From assembly GCF_018139485.1 (NCBI RefSeq), contig NZ_JAGSNF010000004.1, positions 62,001 to 126,000 on the forward strand: a DNA stretch of 64,000 bases, read 5' to 3'. The notes under the pieces are model-generated. The model did not search any database, was not told the origin of the DNA, and saw only the letters and a list, made by a program, of their open reading frames with translations. How positions within the stretch are numbered: the first letter of the stretch is position 1; each line of letters opens with the position of its first letter. This document shows, piece by piece, positions 55,941 through 64,000 of the stretch. Both the position numbers and the translations under genes were made by a program. The DNA is from Phycicoccus avicenniae. GTDB lineage: Bacteria; Actinomycetota; Actinomycetes; Actinomycetales; Dermatophilaceae.

Positions 55941-58568
55941 TCAGACATCGTCATCCGACGGTACGGCATCCCCGGCGTCCGCTGCGACATCGCCACCACC
56001 GGTCTCGGTGTCCCCGCCCGTCACGCCGCCGTCCGCGTCGACCGCGGTGCCGGCGATCGCGTCGGGGTCGACCCCGGCCTCGACGAGCGCCTCGTCGACC
56101 GCCTCCTCGACGGCCTTCTCGGGGTTGCGGGCGACGGCCTTGACCTTGTCGCCCTTGCCCGGCTTGACGAGGATGACGCCCTGAGTGTTGCGGCCCTTGG
56201 GGGCGATCTCCTCGGTCGAGGACCGCACGATGTTGCCCTTCTCGAAGACGACGAGCAGCTCGTCGCCACCGAGGGTCGTCAGCGCCCCGGCGAGGTCGCC
56301 GTTCCGCTCGGTGATCTTCGCGACGGCGACACCGAGCGTCGCCCGCCCCTTGGCGTTCCACTCCGAGGCGTTGGTGCGCTTGGCCATGCCGTTCTCGAAG
56401 ACGACGAAGACGTCCGGCTCGGTGCCGTCGCGCAGCACCGACATCGACAGCAGCTCGTCGTCGCCGCGGAACTTCATCCCGGTGACGCCGCTCGTCCCCC
56501 GTCCCATCGGCCGCAGCTGCGCGTCGTCGGCGTGGAAGCGCACCGACATCCCCTTCCGGGACACGAGCAGCAGGTCGTCCTCGGCCGCGACGAGCCCGAC
56601 GCCGACGAGCTCGTCCTCGTCGCGGAGGTTGATCGCGATGAGGCCGCCCGTGCGAGGGCTGTCGTACTCGGTGAGGCGGGTCTTCTTCACGAGTCCGCCG
56701 CGGGTGGCGAGCACGAGGTACGGCGCGTCCTCGTAGGTGCGCAGCGCGAGGACCTGGGCGATCTCCTCGCCCGGCTGGAACGCCATGATGTTCGCGACGT
56801 GCTGGCCCTTGGAGTCGCGGCCGGCGTCCGGCAGCTCGTAGGCCTTCGCACGGTAGACCCGCCCGAGGGTGGTGAAGAACAGCAGCCAGTGGTGCGAGGT
56901 CGTCGCGAAGAAGTGCTCGACCATGTCCTCGCCCCGCAGCGTCGCCCCGCGCACCCCCTTGCCGCCCGGCTTCTGCGCCCGGTACAGGTCGACCCGGGTG
57001 CGCTTGGCGTACCCGCCCCGGGTGATCGTCACGACGACGTCCTCCTCGGGGATGAGGTCCTCCATCGACATGTCGCCGTCGCCCGGCATGATCGTCGTCC
57101 GCCGCTCGTCGCCGTACTTGTCGACGATGGCGCCGAGCTCGGAGGAGACGAGGTCCCGCTGGCGCTGCGGCGTCGCGAGGATGTCCTGATAGTCCTCGAT
57201 CTGCGCCTGCAGCTCGTCGTGGTCGTCGATGATCTTCTGCCGCTCCAGGGCCGCGAGCCGCCGCAGCTGCATGTCGAGGATGGCCTGCGCCTGGATCTCG
57301 TCGATCTCGAGCAGGTCCATGAGGCCGGTGCGGGCCTCGTCGACGGTCGGGGACCGGCGGATGAGCGCGATGACCTCGTCGAGCGCGTCGAGCGCCTTGA
57401 GCAGGCCGCGCAGGATGTGGATGCGCTCCTCGGCCTTGCGCAGCCGGTACTCGGTGCGCCGGCGGATGACCTCGATCTGGTGCTCGACCCAGTACTTGAC
57501 GAACGCGTCGATCGGCAGGGTGCGCGGCACCCCGTCGACGAGAGCGAGCATGTTCGCGCCGAACGTCGTCTGCAGCTGGGTGTGCTTGTAGAGGTTGTTG
57601 AGGACGACCTTGGCGATCGCGTCGCGCTTGAGGACGATGACGAGCCGCTGGCCGGTGCGGCCCGAGGTCTCGTCCCGGATGTCGGCGATGCCGGCGAGCC
57701 GGCCGTCCTTGACGTGCTCGGCGATCTTCTGCGCCAGCGAGTCCGGGTTGACCTGGTACGGCAGCTCCGTGACGACGAGGCACTGCCGGCCCTGGATCTC
57801 CTCGACCTCGACGACCGAGCGCATCATGATCGAGCCGCGGCCCGTGCGGTAGGCGTCCTCGATCCCCTGATGGCCCATGACGAGGGCGCCCGTCGGGAAG
57901 TCGGGGCCCTTGATCCGCTGCATCACCGCGGTGAGGGTCTCCTCGCGGGAGGCGTCGGGGTTGCGCAGCACCCACTCGGCGGCCTCGGCGACCTCGCGCA
58001 GGTTGTGCGGCGGGATCTGGGTCGCCATGCCGACGGCGATGCCGGCGCTGCCGTTGACGAGGAGGTTCGGGAACCGGGCCGGCAGGACCGTCGGCTCGAG
58101 GGTCTTGCCGTCGTAGTTCGGGGCGAAGTCGACGGTCTCCTCGTCGATGTCCCGGACCATCTCCATCGACAGCGGGGCCATCCGGCACTCGGTGTACCGG
58201 GGGGCCGCGGCCGGGTCGTCACCGGGGGAGCCGAAGTTCCCCTGGCCCTGGACGAGCGGGTAGCGCATCGACCAGTCCTGGACGAGCCGGACGAGGGCGT
58301 CGTAGATCGCCGTGTCGCCGTGCGGGTGGTACTGGCCCATGACGTCACCGACGACGCGGGAGCACTTGTTGAAGCCGCGGTCGGGCCGGTAGCCGCCGTC
58401 GTACATCGCGTAGAGGACACGGCGGTGCACGGGCTTGAGGCCGTCCCGGACGTCCGGCAGCGCGCGGGAGACGATGACGGACATCGCGTACTCGATGTAC
58501 GAGCGCTGCATCTCGGCGTTGAGGTCGATCGGCTCCGAGCGGTCGGTCTCGACGGGCTGGTCAGTCAT
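55941..58568 (-). CDS. gyrA: GyrA: DNA gyrase subunit A
   Basis: Type IIA topoisomerase subunit of 875 aa that breaks and rejoins DNA. The catalytic Tyr is in [14 protein letters not shown]. The quinolone region reads [14 protein letters not shown], with Thr where E. coli has Ser83 and M. tuberculosis has Ala90. C-terminal beta-pinwheel repeats are present, including [12 protein letters not shown] and [12 protein letters not shown]. An acidic, Gly/Asp-rich tail of about 50 residues ends the protein. It starts 66 nt after gyrB on the same strand. Confidence 0.98.
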   Translation of the reverse strand: MTDQPVETDRSEPIDLNAEMQRSYIEYAMSVIVSRALPDVRDGLKPVHRRVLYAMYDGGYRPDRGFNKCSRVVGDVMGQYHPHGDTAIYDALVRLVQDWSMRYPLVQGQGNFGSPGDDPAAAPRYTECRMAPLSMEMVRDIDEETVDFAPNYDGKTLEPTVLPARFPNLLVNGSAGIAVGMATQIPPHNLREVAEAAEWVLRNPDASREETLTAVMQRIKGPDFPTGALVMGHQGIEDAYRTGRGSIMMRSVVEVEEIQGRQCLVVTELPYQVNPDSLAQKIAEHVKDGRLAGIADIRDETSGRTGQRLVIVLKRDAIAKVVLNNLYKHTQLQTTFGANMLALVDGVPRTLPIDAFVKYWVEHQIEVIRRRTEYRLRKAEERIHILRGLLKALDALDEVIALIRRSPTVDEARTGLMDLLEIDEIQAQAILDMQLRRLAALERQKIIDDHDELQAQIEDYQDILATPQRQRDLVSSELGAIVDKYGDERRTTIMPGDGDMSMEDLIPEEDVVVTITRGGYAKRTRVDLYRAQKPGGKGVRGATLRGEDMVEHFFATTSHHWLLFFTTLGRVYRAKAYELPDAGRDSKGQHVANIMAFQPGEEIAQVLALRTYEDAPYLVLATRGGLVKKTRLTEYDSPRTGGLIAINLRDEDELVGVGLVAAEDDLLLVSRKGMSVRFHADDAQLRPMGRGTSGVTGMKFRGDDELLSMSVLRDGTEPDVFVVFENGMAKRTNASEWNAKGRATLGVAVAKITERNGDLAGALTTLGGDELLVVFEKGNIVRSSTEEIAPKGRNTQGVILVKPGKGDKVKAVARNPEKAVEEAVDEALVEAGVDPDAIAGTAVDADGGVTGGDTETGGGDVAADAGDAVPSDDDV

Positions 58569-58634
58569 GCGGGTCCTTGCCGGGAGGGATGGTCAGGAGG
58601 TCGGGGGCGACGCGGACGACGTCGGGCGTCGACG

Positions 58635-62797
<4,163 letters not shown>

Positions 62798-62832
62798 GGT
62801 GAGCCTCCGTGGTCGCTGTCTAGCCTCGTGCC

Positions 62833-63408
62833 ATGGCCTGGTGGAGAACGACCGACGAGCCCGCCCGTCCGGCGGACGAGGTCCCCGGCGACGGCGAGTG
62901 GGCCGCCGGAGGCGGTCCCGAGCCTGCCGCAGGGGTGCAGGCGCCCGCTCCCGGACGGCCGGAGGTCGGCCCTTCGACGGGCGACGACGGTCCGAACGGG
63001 CGATCCGTCGAGGGGAGCGCGACGGCGACCCGCTTCGAGCGGGTGCTCGCGTCCGCCCTCGAGGCGGCGACGGCGATCGAGGGCGCACTCGGCGCCGCGG
63101 TCGTCGACAGCAGCCTCGGGATGGCGCTCGCGACGGCGGGCGACCCCCCGGGGATCGACCTCGACGTCGCCGCGGCCGGTAACTCCGCACTCGTCGCGGC
63201 CAAGCAGCGGACGATGGCCGACCTCGGACTCACGGACCGGATCGAGGACGTCCTCGTGACGCTCGGGACGCAGTACCACGTGATCCGGATGTCGGACGCC
63301 CATCCCGGGCTGTTCCTCTACCTCGTCCTCGACCGCTCCCGCGCCAACCTCGCGGCCGCGCGCTTCGAGCTCGGTCGGATCGAGCGCCGGATCCTCTCCC
63401 GGCCCTGA
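62833..63408 (+). CDS. Roadblock/LC7-like protein
   Basis: Protein of 191 aa. After a Pro/Gly-rich N-terminus of about 65 residues the fold is seen as EGALGAAVVDSSLGMALATA, then GNSALVAAKQRTMADLG and HPGLFLYLVLDRSRANLAAA, typical of roadblock/LC7 domains that act as GTPase modulators. TAGCCT (62821-62826) lies six bases before the ATG with no ribosome site, so the mRNA is probably leaderless. No MglA-type GTPase is in the window. It is divergent from the HSP90-like gene over 35 nt. Confidence 0.75.
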   Translation: MAWWRTTDEPARPADEVPGDGEWAAGGGPEPAAGVQAPAPGRPEVGPSTGDDGPNGRSVEGSATATRFERVLASALEAATAIEGALGAAVVDSSLGMALATAGDPPGIDLDVAAAGNSALVAAKQRTMADLGLTDRIEDVLVTLGTQYHVIRMSDAHPGLFLYLVLDRSRANLAAARFELGRIERRILSRP

Positions 63409-63422
63409 TCCCGCCGGTCGGC

Positions 63423-64000
63423 TCAGTCCCGGCGCACCGTGCGGTCGAGGAGGCCGCGCACCTCGGGGGTGAGGCCCGACTCGGGCAGGTCGACCGCGAG
63501 GGGTGGGGCGTCGCACGCGACGGTCCAGCAGAAGCCGTCCCGCACGGGGTCCGGGGTCCGGGCGGCCTCGGCGATGCGCCGCAGCCGGCCGGCCGCGAGG
63601 AGCGAGCGCCAGTGGTGGGCGTCGTCGACCGGCAGCTCGGTGAGGTCGACCGTGCGCTCGCGGACCGTCCCGGCGACGCCCCCGGTGCGCCGGACACGCA
63701 CCGTCGTCGGGTCGGCGTCGCCGGGCTCCTCGTCCGCGACCGGCGGGTCGGCCTGCGCCCCGTCGGCGGCAGCCCCGCCGTCCTCGTCGCCCGGGAGCAC
63801 GCCGACCCCGGTCCACGCGGAGCGCACCGCCGCGACGACGGGGGAGTCCTCGCCGTACCGGGCGGAGGCCGCGGCGAGCGTGAGCCCCGCGAAGGTGGCG
63901 AAGTCGCAGTCGGCGCGGATGTCCCCGACGACGGTGTCGTACCAGACCTGGCCCGCGACCTCCCAGGCGTTGCCGCCGAGCGCGACGGCGAGGTCGTGGA
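63423..64000 (-). CDS. M4 (thermolysin-family) metallopeptidase, C-terminal part, with emfourin-like tail
   Basis: Open frame continuing off the right edge; the zinc site lies outside. The visible upstream text (LHDLAVALGGNAWEVAGQVW, then ATFAGLTLAAASARYG) is the C-terminal helical domain of M4 peptidases. After an acidic linker the last 85 residues (VRRTGGVAGTVRERTVDLTE, then HHWRSLLAAGRLRRIAEAA) resemble emfourin, the small inhibitor usually encoded by its own gene downstream of protealysin. This looks like a peptidase-inhibitor fusion. The peptidase assignment rests on the partial sequence; the inhibitor match is from memory of that family. Confidence 0.7.
   Translation of the reverse strand, partial: HDLAVALGGNAWEVAGQVWYDTVVGDIRADCDFATFAGLTLAAASARYGEDSPVVAAVRSAWTGVGVLPGDEDGGAAADGAQADPPVADEEPGDADPTTVRVRRTGGVAGTVRERTVDLTELPVDDAHHWRSLLAAGRLRRIAEAARTPDPVRDGFCWTVACDAPPLAVDLPESGLTPEVRGLLDRTVRRD

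Overview
The window reads as chromosome from a very high-GC actinobacterium. GTG starts are common, genes overlap as ATGA or GTGA, hairpin terminators lack T-runs, and the right half carries the standard actinobacterial origin-side block: gyrB, gyrA, a DUF3566 gene, tRNA-Ile, a DLW-39 gene, tRNA-Ala, ppiA, a rhomboid gene, crgA, a DUF881 gene, a class E sortase gene, a trpG/pabA-type gene, pknB, pbpA, rodA/ftsW, pstP, fhaB and fhaA. Gene content and order suggest Micrococcales, perhaps an Intrasporangiaceae-like genus; the genus is inference. No IS element, prophage or CRISPR array was seen.

Left third (about 0.1-24.4 kb): a specialised-metabolite cluster. Its core is a thiopeptide-like (thiazolyl-peptide) RiPP set: a 52-aa precursor with an acidic leader and a Ser/Thr/Cys-rich tail (11935-12093, -), then an overlapping operon at 12565-22168 encoding a LanB-C-like protein (possible pyridine synthase), a split LanB glutamyl-transfer protein, a fused E1-like/YcaO cyclodehydratase, a TbtE-like flavin dehydrogenase and a TIGR03891-type elimination protein. 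A second SagB-type dehydrogenase and a six-helix membrane protein lie on the other strand. Beside it are genes for an aminophenol route: a class I aldolase and a dehydroquinate-synthase-II-like protein (the GriI/GriH pair that makes 3-amino-4-hydroxybenzoate in grixazone-type pathways), an acyl-AMP ligase, a Tat-exported multicopper oxidase and a salicylate-hydroxylase-type FAD monooxygenase. A DrrAB-like ABC exporter, a two-component system and an orphan LuxR protein with a degenerate receiver complete it.

The main new observation is a perfect palindrome, TGAC-N4-GTCA. It occurs six times in non-coding DNA, 90-151 nt upstream of the first gene of each operon in this region: exporter, oxidase-ligase-AHBA operon, LuxR-monooxygenase operon, precursor, RiPP operon and membrane protein-SagB operon. 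This ties the two chemistries into one probable regulon and suggests a RiPP carrying, or co-produced with, a 3-amino-4-hydroxybenzoate-derived group.

Middle (24.6-39.3 kb): egtB-egtD (ergothioneine); an SDR plus a lipoyl-less E2-type acyltransferase; bfd-bfr behind an IdeR/DtxR iron box; two alpha/beta hydrolases; a stand-alone condensation-domain protein; dinB with a Tudor-like C-terminal tail; a lipoprotein; a double DUF427 protein; small membrane proteins; tRNA-Leu; pirin.

Right part (39.4-64 kb): the FHA/phosphatase/RodA/PBP/PknB cell-wall signalling operon, the sortase group, crgA, a DnaA-box-like cluster at 49632-49700, rhomboid, ppiA, an EVE-HNH nuclease next to tRNA-Ala, gyrA/gyrB, an HtpG-like HSP90 protein, a roadblock/LC7 protein, and the 3' part of an M4 metallopeptidase that seems to end in an emfourin-like inhibitor domain and runs off the window. 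Several genes have a -10 hexamer about six bases before the start codon and no ribosome-binding site, which suggests leaderless mRNAs.
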